A stretch of DNA of 64,000 bases from Cycas panzhihuaensis (GCA_023213395.1 CM041465.1:214775741-214839740); one strand, 5' to 3'; counted from the stretch's first letter, positions 23,001-36,457 are shown. A program made the numbers and translations. The notes: generated by a model not told the origin, from the sequence alone.

Positions 23001-23398
23001 TGTTGGAAAAAATATTGTAAGAGAATAGGGTAGAACATAGAATAATCTTCAATAGATCAATACATCAATACATTGTTGTAGCATAAATACATAAAACTTC
23101 TATATTCAATCCATTGTGAGAAGTGAGCATTACAAATTTCCTAAATGAGGGCAGTGTCTAAAGATACCAAGGTTGCACACCCCTCAATATTTATAATTTT
23201 GGGGGAGGAATGAAACTCTTCAACCCCTAAAATTTAAATTAACAATAAAATAATACTAACTTAACTCAAATGAAACTAACTCAAATTAACATTAACTTAC
23301 CTATATATGTTGAGCACCCACATGTGTAAAATGAGGTTGATGAGGTGTACAATCCTAGTTGGAAGGTGTGAATGGAGTGATGACGATTAACTCTAATA
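23001..23398 (-). repeat. Right (5') LTR of element 2
   Basis: 398 bp, paired with 17068-17450. It is slightly longer because of a short duplication of 'actcaaat' near 23264-23285. Confidence 0.85.
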
Positions 23399-23403
23399 AT
23401 AAT

Positions 23404-25655
23404 TAGTTAGTATATAAATATGAATCAAATATATTCAGTTGGAAAGAAATTTTGGGCCAAAATATCTCCAAATTTGTCAACAAGGACTGAAATAAAGCCT
23501 TGAATTTAGGGGTTTTAATGACCTATAAAATGATGTTGAAATGAGATTAAACCTATTGTTTATGAGGAGATCTAAAAAACCTTTCCAACGGTTTAGACAA
23601 CTTGAGAAACAGAGCTATAATACTCAAGTTATTAACGAAATAATGAATAGACCCATTTGTGGTTAATGAAATATGAGTTATAAATGAAGGTCAAATTTGA
23701 CCTAATCAAACTCTATAAAAAATAACTCAAATTAGAAAAATGAGGATACCACAATATAGAGCTCTGAATAATCTTTCTGACGCATTAGATAGTTCATAAA
23801 TTAGATAAACGATTGTAGAGATATCATAGATATAGTGCAAGTACCTTTTTGAAGGCTTTAGTGACTTATGTGCAAAGATGACAAACCAAAGTAGAAGTGT
23901 AGAACCCCAATAGGGGAATAGCCTTAGAATGAGATAAAAATTTATAAAAAGGGAAAAAATAATGAGAAATACCTAATAGATATGGAATTTTTGTAAAATA
24001 AGCTAGTATTGAGGAGAATGGAGTTGTGGAAGTCTAGGGGGCTGTCAGAGCCTAAGTGAGTAAAACTAAGCAAAATAAAGCCTAAAGGCACCTCAAATCT
24101 CTTCTAACAAGAAGTAATAATGGGTTTAAGACTTCTAAAATGATAAATAAAGCTCCAACAAGAAGAAATAATCAATATTAGGGCTATAATAAATGAAAAA
24201 TATGATTTTTCATTCCTTTTCTTCAAAAAACTTAGATTTAAACCCTAAATGAGTGCAAACGAGAAAACAAGCTACTGTAAGAGGTTATAAATGACTAGAA
24301 ATATTTGGATAGACATGCACACTATAACTACAAAAATATGAAGAAAACCATGATCAAATGGATCATACATATCAAAAATAGCTAAAAAATACCCAAATAA
24401 AAACTATATAAAAATATTAATAAACTTTATAAAACTAACAAAATATCAATGTAAATGCGTGCCATGAAGGTAGCTAAACACTATGATATAGGTGGCCAAG
24501 ATCTACACTCTAATATAAGTGGCCAAGATCTACATTCTAATGCAGGTGGCCAAGATCTATGCTCTAAGCTATTACATCATAGGATAAAGATGAGAAGCAC
24601 GAGGTATAAGAGGCCTTAAACATGGATTCAGAGGGGTCTTTTATAATACAGATAAAGAATCCAGAGGAAACTACATATCTTTAGGGCCAGTTTGTATTGT
24701 AGAAATTTGTCTCTACCAACCCTCCTAATTTTCTAAACTATGAGGGCTATGAATTCATTCTCATATCTGCTTCAGATGATATACAAGCCAAGTTGGGGTT
24801 AGATGTCGAAACCAAATACGTGGCCACCTCCAATTCTTGTAATTCTAATTTGTTGAATATGTTTAGTGTTATACCACTAAGAGAAGTAGGATGAAACCTA
24901 CAACAAGGCCCCTGATAGAAAGGGTGTACCGAATCTTGAGACACTGCCCTTCAGAGAAGGGAATGTGTACTCATTTGGTCTATAAATTGGATCTATCAAC
25001 TAAAGACAAAGGAGCTTGTTTTTAAGAAATAGATATAGATGGAGGAGCCTATTGATAAGAAATGGATGAAGATGGAGGAGCTCTTAATTGCATGAATGCA
25101 GATGCCATGAATCCCTAGATACAAAATTCCTACACAAAGAAATCTTCCTAAAACCCTAATGTTAAGGTAAAATACATCTAATTTCTTTTGCACCTAAATG
25201 GATACTAAAGATTATTAAATCTCATGTATAGTTTTTATACCTGCAAAATCTTTCTAATTTTATTAATTTCCAATCTAGGTCTGCTCATTATTAATATTTT
25301 ATTTTTTCTAATGTTTAAACTTGGTCAAATTATATTGTAATCTAATTTTGATTTTGCCATGTGCTAACCCCCTACCTACCATCCCTCCAGTCACATTAGC
25401 CTCCCATATGACCTAAATCCAAATTTTAAAGGAGCCTAACCCTATTTCAAACTTTATTTTATTTTTTTATTTTTCAAAAGGTAGTACTTATGCTTTTTTT
25501 ACAATAAATTTATCGTGCGTAGTCCAAATTCAATTCTGTAAGATATGTTGGATTCCTAATTCAGATAGGGACACTCTAACTAGTCACTTGAGCTAATTGG
25601 ATGCCATTTCGACTTATTAAATCTCATCTGAAGTCAAGCTTTCCATCATAACTAG
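23404..25655. other. Copia A leader / element 1 remainder, with coding-like part
   Basis: AT-rich to about 24480, with phrases such as 'cctttccaacggttt' that resemble the inside of element 2. Three perfectly spaced 27-bp units (24486-24566, 'ggtggccaagatct') follow. From 24621 to 24895 the plus strand reads as a coding-like stretch starting MDSEGSFIIQIKNPEETTYL, broken by two TAGs, then NYEGYEFILISASDDIQAKL. I do not recognise it. By position (leader of a Copia element) it could be another acquired host piece. Confidence 0.4.
24486..24566. repeat. Three tandem 27-bp units
   Basis: Units at 24486-24512, 24513-24539 and 24540-24566 each contain ggtggccaagatct or aagtggccaagatct, differing at a few positions. 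Confidence 0.9.
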
Positions 25656-26125
25656 GTAAGTCAAGGTATGTGATTTTATTTGTAATTTTTCTTTATAATT
25701 TTTTAAATTCATTACTTTGATTTAATAAAGATCAAATTATTTATTGAATATATTATACGACTACATTAATTTTTTGCATAATTTTTAAATTATTTTATGA
25801 AGTTTATTAATATTCAATTAAAATCATTATTTTATCAACTATTTGACATAAATCATGATATAAACATACAACTATTTACATGGTTGATTTAATTTCTCTA
25901 ATATTTGATTAAAATTCATATTTTTTTATTAATGGCAATCAATATTTAATGTTAATGGATTTATTTTTATGTATTGCTTGCAAAATTTAAATAATACACA
26001 TACTTTTATTTACTTATAAATAAATCAATGATTAATTTTATTTAATTGAATTCAAAAGTTGTGATTACTTCTTTTTTTTCCTAATCTCATTATTTTCTTA
26101 TTGTTTCCTTCTTTTCTTCCATCAG
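25656..26125 (+). other. Candidate leader intron of Copia A
   Basis: Strong donor consensus ACTAG/GTAAGT at 25656 and a pyrimidine-rich acceptor ('cttttcttccatcag') ending at 26125, 31 bases before the gag start. The T-rich content between fits an intron. Copia B has a donor/acceptor pair in the same relative place. Confidence 0.4.
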
Positions 26126-26156
26126 GAGGATCTCAAGTCATAGGTTTCCTATCCAT

Positions 26157-27120
26157 AATGGTATTGATACCAAGGACAACTTCTTACCCTTTAATTCTAG
26201 TTCTAATCGGCTCAAACTATACCAACTGGGAGCTTAAAATACCCTATGTTCTTAAACAATAAAAGATCTAGTAATATGTAATAGGAGAGTTCACAAAACT
26301 TGATGACACTAAATTAGAAGCTTATATGGTCTATCTGATGAACTATGATGGAGACCTAGGTACCATTCTAAACTTCCTATCACCAAACATTAGCAAAAAA
26401 TTCTCTAAAATATACAATCTTGCCTATGTCTGGAAAACCCTGAAGGAAAAATACAGTAAGGTTGGCAAGTGTTAATTAGCCCTCTTAAAACAACAGATGT
26501 ATGACCCAAACTTTGATAATTTTTCTAAAGTTAAGGATTTCTTCGCAAAAATCTAGTTTATCAACAAGGATCTAGGTAATTACATAAAATCTTCAACTAA
26601 AGTAGGTGATAAAACTAAAATTACCACCTATGCAAAAGATGACGAAACACTTGTCTGTCTAGCCATTAATAAGTTACCTAAATACTTCAACCTTTTTAAA
26701 GCTATTAGACAATAAGCTAAATTCCCAGAAATCACCTTGAATTAGTTGATTAATTATCAAACTATGCTAATTTCAATTGGAAAACTATAAGATCCTTCAC
26801 ATGCTCTATTTTCTAAGTCAAAACCTACAAACAAGTTTAAACAAAATACCTCTTAAAGTAATCACAACTATAACCCTAAGTTTCAAAAACCTCATAAAGG
26901 TTCTTCTTCCTCTTCTTTTATAAATAATTACAATCAAAATACCAAATATTCTAAATCACCTAAAAACTAGAATAACACTAAACAGTCATTCCAGAAATAG
27001 AATACTATTACCTCTAAAACTAATCAGATTATTAGTTGTGTCTTCTGTTGCAAAAAGGGGGACACCATTGACATATGTAGGAGTAGAATTACTTTTGAAG
27101 CCTGAAAAGTTTCCAAGATG
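26157..27120 (+). pseudogene. Copia A gag
   Basis: Begins ATGGTATTGATACCAAGG, parallel to the gag start of Copia B. The reading keeps the order of Copia B gag ('TNWELKIPYV', 'YMVYLMNYDGDLGTIL', a 'YDPNFDNFSKVKDFF' block). It ends in a zinc-knuckle-like CVFCCKKGDTIDIC, in which Asp replaces the His of CCHC. About a dozen TAG/TAA stops, mostly at former CAG/CAA/TGG codons, break it. Confidence 0.7.
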
Positions 27121-27179
27121 ATCCAGTCTCAATCTCACAAACCTAATCACTCTTCAACCACCATAACTTCAACTTTTTT

Positions 27180-28380
27180 AGCTCCATTTACTCAACCACC
27201 TTTGTGGATTCTTGATTCTGGTGCATCTCATCACATGACGGAACACAAAGAATACTTGTTACCAGTCTGATCCTAACTCTAAAGAGGAAATCTATTTCGA
27301 GAGTGGATCTTAATTGAAAGTCAAAGGAATAGGCAATGTTTCTTACTGAATCTCCTTTCAGTCTATCAAATTTTCTAGAAAGACCTCGTTGTCAAATTCT
27401 AGAAAGATAAGTTTATCATCAAACAACTATTGAATAAATTTAAACTAATTACTTTAGGACCTGCCGATTACAAAATAGGTCTTCATAACTTAACAAACTT
27501 TCAATATTTTAAAACTAAAACCTTCAGTGCTTTTATAGAAAATATGACCCTATTAGTAAGTTATAGCATGCCTAGTTTGACCATATGAGTTATGGCAAAC
27601 TTTAGTACCTAAGTAAGCATGATATGGTTCATGGCTTACCCACCCCTAAATATTGTCTATGGTATTTATAAATCCTATGTGATAGGAAAATAAAACATGG
27701 ATCCTTTCCCATATCACACTTCTTTTTAAGAAAAATCTCAACTCAAACTTATTCACTCTTATATCTGTGGCCCATTCGAAGTACCTTCATACTTAAGAAG
27801 TAAATATTTTGCTACTTTCATTAATGATTTCTCTAAGAAGTGTTAGGTATACATGCTCAAAAAAGGATTCAAATATTTGGCATCTTTGTTGAGTTTAAAA
27901 CTCTAGTTAAAAATTGAAATAACTCTAAAATCAAAATCTTTGGATCTGATAATGCTAAGGAATACCTAAGCAACAAGTTTACTTCATACTATAAGAAGGA
28001 CAGAATACAATTCCAATATTCTATAGCTTATGCCCCTCAACAAAATAATGTTATTGAATGTAAAAATTGTACCCTTGTTGAAATGACCAAATACATGCTA
28101 CATGGAAAAGGAATTGACATAAAGTTATGGGCAAAAGTAATTACTTACTTCAACTACCTTTTAAACTACTTGCTGAGTAAGTCTTTACAAAATTTTATGC
28201 CAGAATAGAACTGGTATGGTCATAAACCTTCTGTCAAACCCCTTAGAATCTTTAGAAGCATTACTTTAGGGTACGTTCTAAAAGAAAAATGACAAAAATT
28301 TAACCCCAAAAGTTCTAAGTCTATCTTCATTGGTTACAGTAAAGAAAGCAAGCTTATTGACTTCTTAATATAATTACGCA
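27180..28380 (+). pseudogene. Copia A protease and integrase
   Basis: The protease active site WILDSGASHHMT is intact near 27205-27240. The integrase follows in several frames: 'FATFINDFSKKC' near 27810 and a 'QQNNVIECKNCTLVEMTKYM' stretch near 28040, in which the catalytic Glu is kept. Frameshifts near 27860-27890 and many stops separate the pieces. Confidence 0.65.
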
Positions 28381-28789
28381 TAAGATTTCAATCTTATGTG
28401 ATGTTATATTCGATGAAGAATAATCTTCATCAAATACTTCTTATGTTGAACTTTTAATTGAAAACACGTTATCTAATACTTACTTAGTTGACCCCTTTAA
28501 TAAATAAACTGACCCTAAAATAATCAAGTCTTTATCCACTCAATTCCAAAATTGGACCTTAATCAAACTTACTACCTTAGATCCATTTATGACTAATCAA
28601 CCTACTTCTCTTAAACAACCCACTAACAATAGTAAATAATTTGTTTGGGCTTAGAAAACTCTTTCTGATGCTAGTTCTAACACTAGTAATTCTTTGGATA
28701 CTAGAAGAACCTATTCCTAGAAGCTTCAAGTTAATTTTATCCTAATGGCTAAAGTCATGGCTAGTGATAACCCTAAAACCTTTAAATAA

Positions 28790-30262
28790 GCAAGTATAAT
28801 CCAACATGGTAGCAACCTATGTAAGTTGAAATTGATACTCTTAAAAAGAACTGAACTTGGGATCTAGTTACTTTACCTCCTGGAAATAACTTAGTAGACT
28901 ATAAATAGGTTTACCAAACTAAGTACAACTAAGAAGGAGTAGTTGAAAAACACAAAGCTCATCTAATAGCCAAGGTTTTTCACAAGTTCATAGTATTGAC
29001 TATATTGAAACCTCTAATCCTATAGCCAAGATGAATATAATTAAAACCATCATTACTTTAGTAGCCAAATTTAGCTAGTAGATTCATTAGATGGATGTGA
29101 AAAGCACCTTTCTAAATGGTGATCTTAAGGAAGAAATCTATATGAAACAACCTCCTAGTTTTGTCAGTAACCCTAATCTTGTCTACAAATTTAAAAAATA
29201 TTTATATGGTCTTAAATAATCTCCATGGTCTTGGTATAGTAAAATTGATGACTATCTTTTAAAAAATGGATACACTAAGTGTATTAGTGATTCTAATCTC
29301 TATTTTCAAAGACAGGATGATAATATCACTATTTTAATTCTTTATGTAGATGATATTATTATAATTAGTTCTTTACTTTATCGTATTTTTTAGTTAAAAT
29401 TAATTCTAATGAATAAATTTGAAATGACAAACTTAAATCTTTTACATTACTTTTTAGGCTTGTAAATTTATCAATTAGAGTAAAAAATCACTATTTCTTA
29501 ACCTAAATATACTATTGACCTAATAAAAAGGTTTAATATAGATAATGCCAAGTCAGCACTTACACCTCTATAATTAGATGTAAAATTAATAATCGATTGT
29601 TTATCCCCACCTTGAAATCCTACTTTATATCATTAATTGATAGGTAGTCTAATGTACATAACCCATACCTATATAGATATCTCCTTTGTTATTACTTTGT
29701 ATTCCAAAATACATGCAAAAGTCAGTGAATCTCATTGGAAAGTGGCAAAACAAATTTTAAGATATCTTCAAGGTATGATTATCATGGTGTAACATATAAC
29801 TTCTGTAATACTAACTTGAAATTAACAAGATATGTAGATTTTGATTAGGCAAGAGATTCTAATGATAGAAAATCTACTACTAGTTATATCTTCTTCCTTG
29901 ATTCCTTACCTATCATATGGTCTAATAAGAAAATGTAAGTATTGACTTTATCTACAATAAAAGTTAAATATTAAACATTGATAGAAATGAGTAAAGAAGC
30001 ATTTTGGATTAAATCTTTATTAAAAAAACTTGGTTTATTTCCTAACTCTTCTATTAAAATTAATATTGATAATCAAGGTGTAGTATCTATTGCTACTAAT
30101 CTTGTTGCACATTCTAAAATAAAATACATAGAATTACATCAACATTTTATACGTAATCTTATAAATGATAATACTATTAATCTATTTTATTATCCTACAG
30201 ATTTACAAATTATAGCTATTCTTACAAAGCCATTGATAGAAGTAAAGTTTATCAAACTTTAA
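28790..30262 (+). pseudogene. Copia A reverse transcriptase and RNase H
   Basis: RT blocks: 'MDVKSTFLNGDLKEEIYMKQ' near 29093 (first catalytic Asp), YVDDIIII near 29345 (the YVDD box, intact), 'KFEMTNLNLLHYFLG' near 29415. RNase H: an open frame of 94 codons (29978-30262) with IDNQGVVSIATN and 'KIKYIELHQHFIR', typical of the Copia C-terminus. Stops occur throughout the RT. The polypurine tract follows at 30392. Confidence 0.75.
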
Positions 30263-30401
30263 GAATTGTTGAAGATTAAAGAAGTCTTCATCAAAGGGGA
30301 ATCATCATACTAAATTCTTCTTCTTCTTTTTCTTCTTCTTCTTCCTCCTCCTTCTATCTTTTATATTATCTATTATACAAAAGATAACTTTAAAGAGGGG
30401 A

Positions 30402-30828
30402 TGTTAGAAACATTAATGTTATCTTTATATTTCTTTATATAATATTCCTTTTATAATGTAACTTTAAGTTAATATATTATTAATTAATTATATGGTCTAT
30501 TACAATGGACAACCACCCATTTCAACAAACCTCTATCTTCTTTATAGTATCTCCTCCTAGATTTTAGGAGGTTGGTCAAGTTGGTCAAAGATTGGTTGAT
30601 GAGGTGGAGGTTGTACGAAGGTTAGGGTTACTAGTGTCTAAGAGAGAGAGGATGATATCCTTTTTACCTTCATGTTGTTCTATATCTATTCTAAATAATA
30701 TGATATAAAACTATATTATTATGAGGTAGTTTTTTCTCCCCTAAAGGGGTTTTCCACCTGCTAGATTCTATGTATTGTGTAGTGATTAATTTATACATAT
30801 TTTTTACTATGTTACCCTCTCTCTAACA
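30402..30828 (+). repeat. 3' LTR of Copia A
   Basis: 427 bp, TGTTAG...CTAACA, aligned with 13663-14078. The purine tract aaagagggga lies directly before it and TAAGC follows. The hairpin arms seen in the 5' LTR have decayed here. Confidence 0.85.
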
Positions 30829-30833
30829 TAAGC

Positions 30834-33615
30834 AAGAGAGATAAATCAATTATGAGCAATAAATAGGATATAAGTAATCAATTAGTAATAAACAGTAATA
30901 TAAATATAAAAAATTAATAAAATGATTAGCTAAATAAATTTAAAAGAGAGAGGATTATTATATTATAAAAATATAATCATAATGCAAGATAATAGATAGC
31001 GTAATGTGGTAATACTATAAATGCTCAAAATAATTCAAGTGGTGATATAGTAAAAACACCAATGAAGAGGCATGACATAATAATGTAATATCATAAATTA
31101 GGGAAAAAGATACATAGTGATACCACATAAATAACAAGTAAACATGTAGTATAATAGGAATAGTATGATAAGAACTACCATAATAGATATAGTATGGATA
31201 TTCAAACACAAATAGATAGATACAATATAGTAGCAAAGACATATGATATGGTAGAAAACTTATCAAAATAATGAAAAAATGAACCATATTTTAAAATCAC
31301 TATCATAATAAAACCAAATTAGAAATCAAATGCAAATTATGCCTTATTTAAGCATAAGTAAATAAGGGGAGAAGATGAATTGGCACCCTTAGAAGGCTAG
31401 GTTGAAATGAACTAAATAAATAGGTATTTATGGTAGGAAAATTAAGAGCATAGATTTATAAATACATAATATAAAATTAGATTTTGAGATAAATAAGTTA
31501 CTTTTTAGAAATTATTATTAAGTCAACTTTAAGGAGTGGGAAACAAGGCCATGAGACAAGACAAAATCATAGAAAGGATATAACTTCCTCATATAGAGTC
31601 CATTTTTGACTAATGAGTACTTTATTCTTATATACTCGAAGAGATCTACATAATGGACTATGAGGGAAGAAATTACATTTAAAATTAATACCAAAAATAC
31701 AAAAGAAGATTAATATGCTTGATAGATAACAAAAAGAGAGTGAGATCATAATAGAGGAATAGATTCTTGATTTATATGTTGATTTAATTTTAGTGTAGAT
31801 CCATAATATACAAAAAATATTATTGGAGATATGATTATTATGAGAGATGTAATATGCATAAGCAAACTGAATAAATATTAAATTAAATATAATGTAAGAT
31901 AAATGACAAGTAAATGTAAGTAATCAAATTTAACATCAAGAAAATAATAAGCACCTAACACATATCTAATGAGTGAATATATAAGATTCATGGATTTTAG
32001 GCAAGGTACCCAAGATTAAGGAAACAAAATCCAAGACAATTTTCTATAAATATAAAGTAAAGAACAGTGAATTATAGGGCATGCTATAAGGAGAAACTAC
32101 CACTGGATTTGTGTTTTTTTTTTTTCTCTTTTTAGTTCAATTTTTATTATTTAAAATTTTATATGTAAAGTATTTAATAAAATACCACAAAGAGTTATTA
32201 GCATATTTTATTTTTCTAAGATTGTAACATACTTGACATTGTAGACTTCTTCATGAGTGACAAGGTGAAGAGAAGGTAGCAAATATGCCCATAAAGATAA
32301 GTGAACTAAAAAATATTTTAATTTCTTTAAAATTTTGATATTTTTCACAAGTGCGCCAATTGTTTATGGAAAATGTCTAAATGACATAGACTTATAAAGT
32401 TAACTATAATCACTTTATTTTTGTTCTACATACTATTTTAGGTAGAAAATGCCTAATTTTTATGTATATTTAAGAAATAAACAACTTTAGAAATCAATGT
32501 ATGGTTGTAAACTTGACATTATGTCTATCATCAATGTGTGAAAATATTGGCAATGTATACCAAACATTGTTGTAGATGTTCACATACATTTATGTTCATA
32601 AAGAACTATGTTTTGCTATAGTAGAAACTTGTAATTGGAAGGTAGGAGTAATTATATTTAGAGAACTGTGATCTATGTGTAGGGTCTAGTGATAATGACC
32701 ATTCTCACTAGTGTGGTTTATGTGGTTTATGTGGTTTGAATTATTAATGTCTAGTTGATGGTTTATAGGCCTTACCAACTAGTTCTTTTTTAAGTCATTT
32801 AATGTTTTTAATACCATAGGTAAGAATGCATATAATGTATTATGTTGGTGTTGTTACATTAATGCTTGGTAGTTTATAAGATTCAGTGACCCCCATGCTT
32901 ATGGCCTAATATGATTAATTTTCATTATGAAATTTGTGGTTCTACCTGGGTTATTCCTTTGTAGGTGAAACCAAGTTGAAGTTTGGTTTTGTAGTTTAGC
33001 TTTTTAAATTATAACTATGAACTTTTTATTTGGTGTCTTGATTTTTCCTTTGTGAAACCATGTATATGGTCTTTTTTGGAAGCATGTACCTAAATATTAC
33101 AATCTTTCATTATAGTATTGCACTTGATTTATCCATGAGGATATTTATTACTTGTTTGATTTGGTAGTTTGACCTACTCTGGAGATGCATTGTGTGGATA
33201 TAATAGGTTTGATGAACAACCTAGGTGAAGGTGAAGTTCAAGTTCTTGATGAACCATATATGTGAAGGAGCTCGTAGCAAATCAATAGATGCAACAACTA
33301 GTTACCCATGCACTCTGATAGATGGTTACTCCTTTATATAAATACCAACAAATAAGAAGTGCAAGTAAAAACACACATAAGACAATTGATTAGTAATGCA
33401 TGAATTGCATTAAGATGATAAAGGATGTTTTTCTAGTAAGTGATTAAAGTGGTGTACAGATGTAGAACAAAGTAGTAGAAGTTGGCATATTGATGACCAA
33501 TTAACATGATTTCTCATAAAGCATAGAATAGGAAAATTCTAAATCTTTTAATGTTTTTGATAATGAAGTAAACAGTAGGCCATGGGGGTGGGTTGCAATG
33601 GTAGGGGGGTAAGGA
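30834..33615. other. AT-rich stretch with no recognisable gene
   Basis: Only chance frames. It may include the far part of the gypsy LTR cut by Copia A. Near 32706-32730 there is a short triple repeat 'gtggtttat'. Near 33280-33350 there is one copy of a motif ('ctagttacccatg...gatagatggttac') that also occurs near 34105, 38010, 42560 and 42790. Confidence 0.5.
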
Positions 33616-33996
33616 ATATTAATGTCTAATTCATGATTTAATATTCCTTCATTAATGTTTCAAATTATAACTTAATGTTGTAGTTCTAATGAGGATCATA
33701 GGGTATGTTAATATCTTTCACATATGTGTGAGCATGCACATATATATAAGGAGTGTCACAATTCCTAATTATTATAACTCCCTCCTAGTTAATATAACTC
33801 CATAGATAAGTATTACAAGTGTGCCTAATAACCTTTAGTTTATCTAGGTGTTTTGAATTCTTAGGCGACTAATGCATATGTACATATATTCATTCATTTG
33901 ACTCAATAAGATGAATGAAAGAGCTCTATTATGCCAAGTTTATGCATTTTTTTATGTCATATAATTTAATATTATTTATTTTGTAGTTATTCTACA
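33616..33996 (+). repeat. LTR-like sequence with purine tract left and primer site right
   Basis: A purine-rich 'aggggggtaaggaa' (33602-33615) precedes TATTAATG, and a 'tggtgttagagcac' primer-like site follows TCTACA near 33996. Both marks are those of an LTR, but on opposite sides than expected for one complete element. No partner LTR was found. Confidence 0.3.
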
Positions 33997-34705
33997 TGGT
34001 GTTAGAGCACATATGTGGATTCTAATAATGTATACATCATCAATCTATGTTTTAATTATGGCGATGAGTTGTGTATGTAGGAAATTATTATAGTGAACTA
34101 ATGGGGGCAATGGCTAGTTACCTATGTATACTTGTAGATGCTAGGTTTTATATAGAGACATCATCAATCATTTTATTTAGCCTCTTAAGACACAATGGTG
34201 ATTGTCAAAAGTTAATGGGCCCACTTAATTCTCGATAGATATTGGGACTTATTAGTATTCTAGGAAGAAATTCATTTTAATTTTTGGGGAGATGTCAACT
34301 GGTTAAATAGTCATTTGATAACTCTAATGTGAAGTGGTTAATTATTATAAATGGGAATCAATTGAGGGTTAGTTAGTTAGTTGTAAACTATATAATGTAT
34401 AAATATATGATCCTACATGGGATAACTAAGCTGTATTCATTATTATAAGTGGCTATTGTTAGAGCTTGATCCTTTAACTTAAAGCCTAATAACCTATGGT
34501 TATTTAGTAAACTATATAATATTCTTCATGAATACATGATTGTTTGTTACATATTATGATGCCTATTATCTATCAGTTCCTTACTTCTCTTATGTGAATG
34601 CCTTCATCAACTACAATAATGCATTAGCTGATTAACAAGAGAATTAATATCCCAAGACAAGCCAATAATCTTTCTATAAAGTGGTTTTTCAAATTATGGA
34701 ATGGT
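33997..34705. other. AT-rich stretch, no gene seen
   Basis: No domain is readable on either strand. It contains one copy of the recurring 'ggctagttaccta...gtagatg' motif near 34112. Confidence 0.5.
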
Positions 34706-34710
34706 GGCAC

Positions 34711-35253
34711 TATTAAAATATGTAATGTTTAATCTATATATTGTACACATGCACCTCCTACCATTCATATATATCGAGATATGTGAGATGCATGTATATC
34801 CATATTATCACACTATTGGTTGATGTAAAAGCCCGTAATATATGATGGGCTACTCATGAGGTGATCTCATTATATATATATGTATACTCACCATTTGAGA
34901 ATTAGAGAAAGGATAGAGTAAGGAGATATGAGAAAGATGTAATCCTTATGATCATAAGCAAAGTCTAAACTCTACCTTCTCCCATGCTTTTCCCCACACT
35001 GGGTTTTCCATATATAAATCTTGATGTGCATCTTTTGGTGCATGCTTTATATATTTGTTATTTGATATTCATGTTGATTACTTCATTATGTGTACATACT
35101 CATGAGTTCAAATTCTTCCATTATAATTACATCATTTATCTTATGGTATCAAAGCAACTATCATCATATTTTAACATGGAATTAGAGTTAGTCTCAGAAT
35201 TCTCATTTTTAATATGGTATCAAAGCTAATCTCAAAATTCTCATATTTTAACA
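34711..35253 (+). repeat. 5' LTR of the 34.7-38.9 kb element
   Basis: Begins TATTAAAATATG and ends TTTTAACA; several 'atggtatcaaagc' phrases, themselves primer-site-like, occur inside its right end. Confidence 0.8.
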
Positions 35254-36457
35254 TGGTATCAGAACCCATGGTTTTAAGATCTTTTATAGTAGTAGATAAA
35301 CTATCAAACTTATGATATGAGCTAGATATGAGGTATGTTTGTTGAGCTAAAAGTATGCATATAGTAGTGATATACATAACAAATTATAGGAAAGATGGAG
35401 CTAGTCAAAGTAGCATATAGGAGATGAAGTAGATATTAATGGTATGTTGATATGTTGTTTTATTATATACATTTATTTATGTATATTGGGCTTTATTTTA
35501 TAGAACATGCAAATATTCACAATAGTTCATATGATATAATATTATGTTCATAATGAAGGCTTTTGTAATTGTCCTCTTAAAAGATTCATTATCACTTATG
35601 GACCATTCTAAAGGCATTTGCAAGCATCTCACAATGAGATTCACTACTAGAATGAAGTAATTATTCCATCAATCAAATCAACAGGAAGCAAGCTTAGACA
35701 ATAGCATGTTGATAAGTACAAATAATTTATAATAATACTATAAAGGTATGTGACAACAAGCAATTAAGTAGCATGAAATAATATTATTAAAGGCATTATG
35801 ATGAGAAAATATATGTGGGCATGATTACATCTTAACATATGGAATAGATGCAAGGGTTGGTTATTTATTACAATGGCATAAAATTTTACATAAGTAATTT
35901 ATATTACATAGATTATTAGAGACATTATTAAGGGCATAAAATGTTGACAAATTATTATGTTTTATTGAATGTATACAAATTATATATATTTATAAATGAT
36001 TATGGCATGAAAATTTACATTACGTGTAAAAAGCTTTTACATATAATAGTATACGAATATTAAGAAAGAGCATATTTTGAATCAATTTTGGCATATATAT
36101 GAACAATTTATTTGATGATTTGGTATGAAATTTACATGGGAACATCATATGAGTATTATAGGGTATGAAATAAGAATATTTTTGGAGACCTCATATATGA
36201 TTTAATTATAGCATGATATGATTATATTATGCTAAAATCGTAAGTTGTCTCCACAGTTGTAAGAATTCCCTAGACCATGCCATCACCACCATGCATACAC
36301 ACCATTGTAAAGAAAATCTCCATGCTTATAGAGTTCATAAAGGCACATGTATTAAATGCCCTTTATAATAGTCACGTGTTATTCAAAGAAGCAGCAAGGT
36401 AGAGAAAGGATGGGGCTTGGATGACATAGAGCTTGAACACAAGAAGAACATGACTAC

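Larger units (their letters stand above)
17068..23398 (-). mobile_element. Gag-only LTR element (element 2) carrying host gene pieces
   Basis: The two LTRs (17068-17450 and 23001-23398) align over their length and are flanked by the same pentamer, ATAAT (17063-17067 and 23399-23403). Orientation is minus: a purine tract ('aatggggagaa' on the minus strand) lies at 17451-17463 beside the left LTR, and the primer site (minus strand CGGTATCAGAG, 22987-22998) lies beside the right LTR. A gag remnant is at 17451-18180. No protease, integrase or RT was seen. Between primer site and gag lie a degenerate repeat (22100-22850) and, on the plus strand, pieces of exportin-2, SEC6 and NAC genes plus unassigned coding-like segments. 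Confidence 0.85.
13663..30828 (+). mobile_element. Copia element A, with nested insertions in its leader
   Basis: The two LTRs are at 13663-14078 and 30402-30828 and align along their whole length. The first is followed by a Met-initiator-tRNA primer site (14079-14090, tggtatcagagt); the second is preceded by a polypurine tract (30392-30401). The flanking pentamers are CAAAC (13658-13662) and TAAGC (30829-30833). These differ by two transitions, as expected if both came from CAAGC. The coding part (26157-30262) has gag, protease, integrase, RT and RNase H in Copia order. The 12 kb between primer site and gag is swollen by minus-strand LTR elements and other sequence. Confidence 0.8.
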
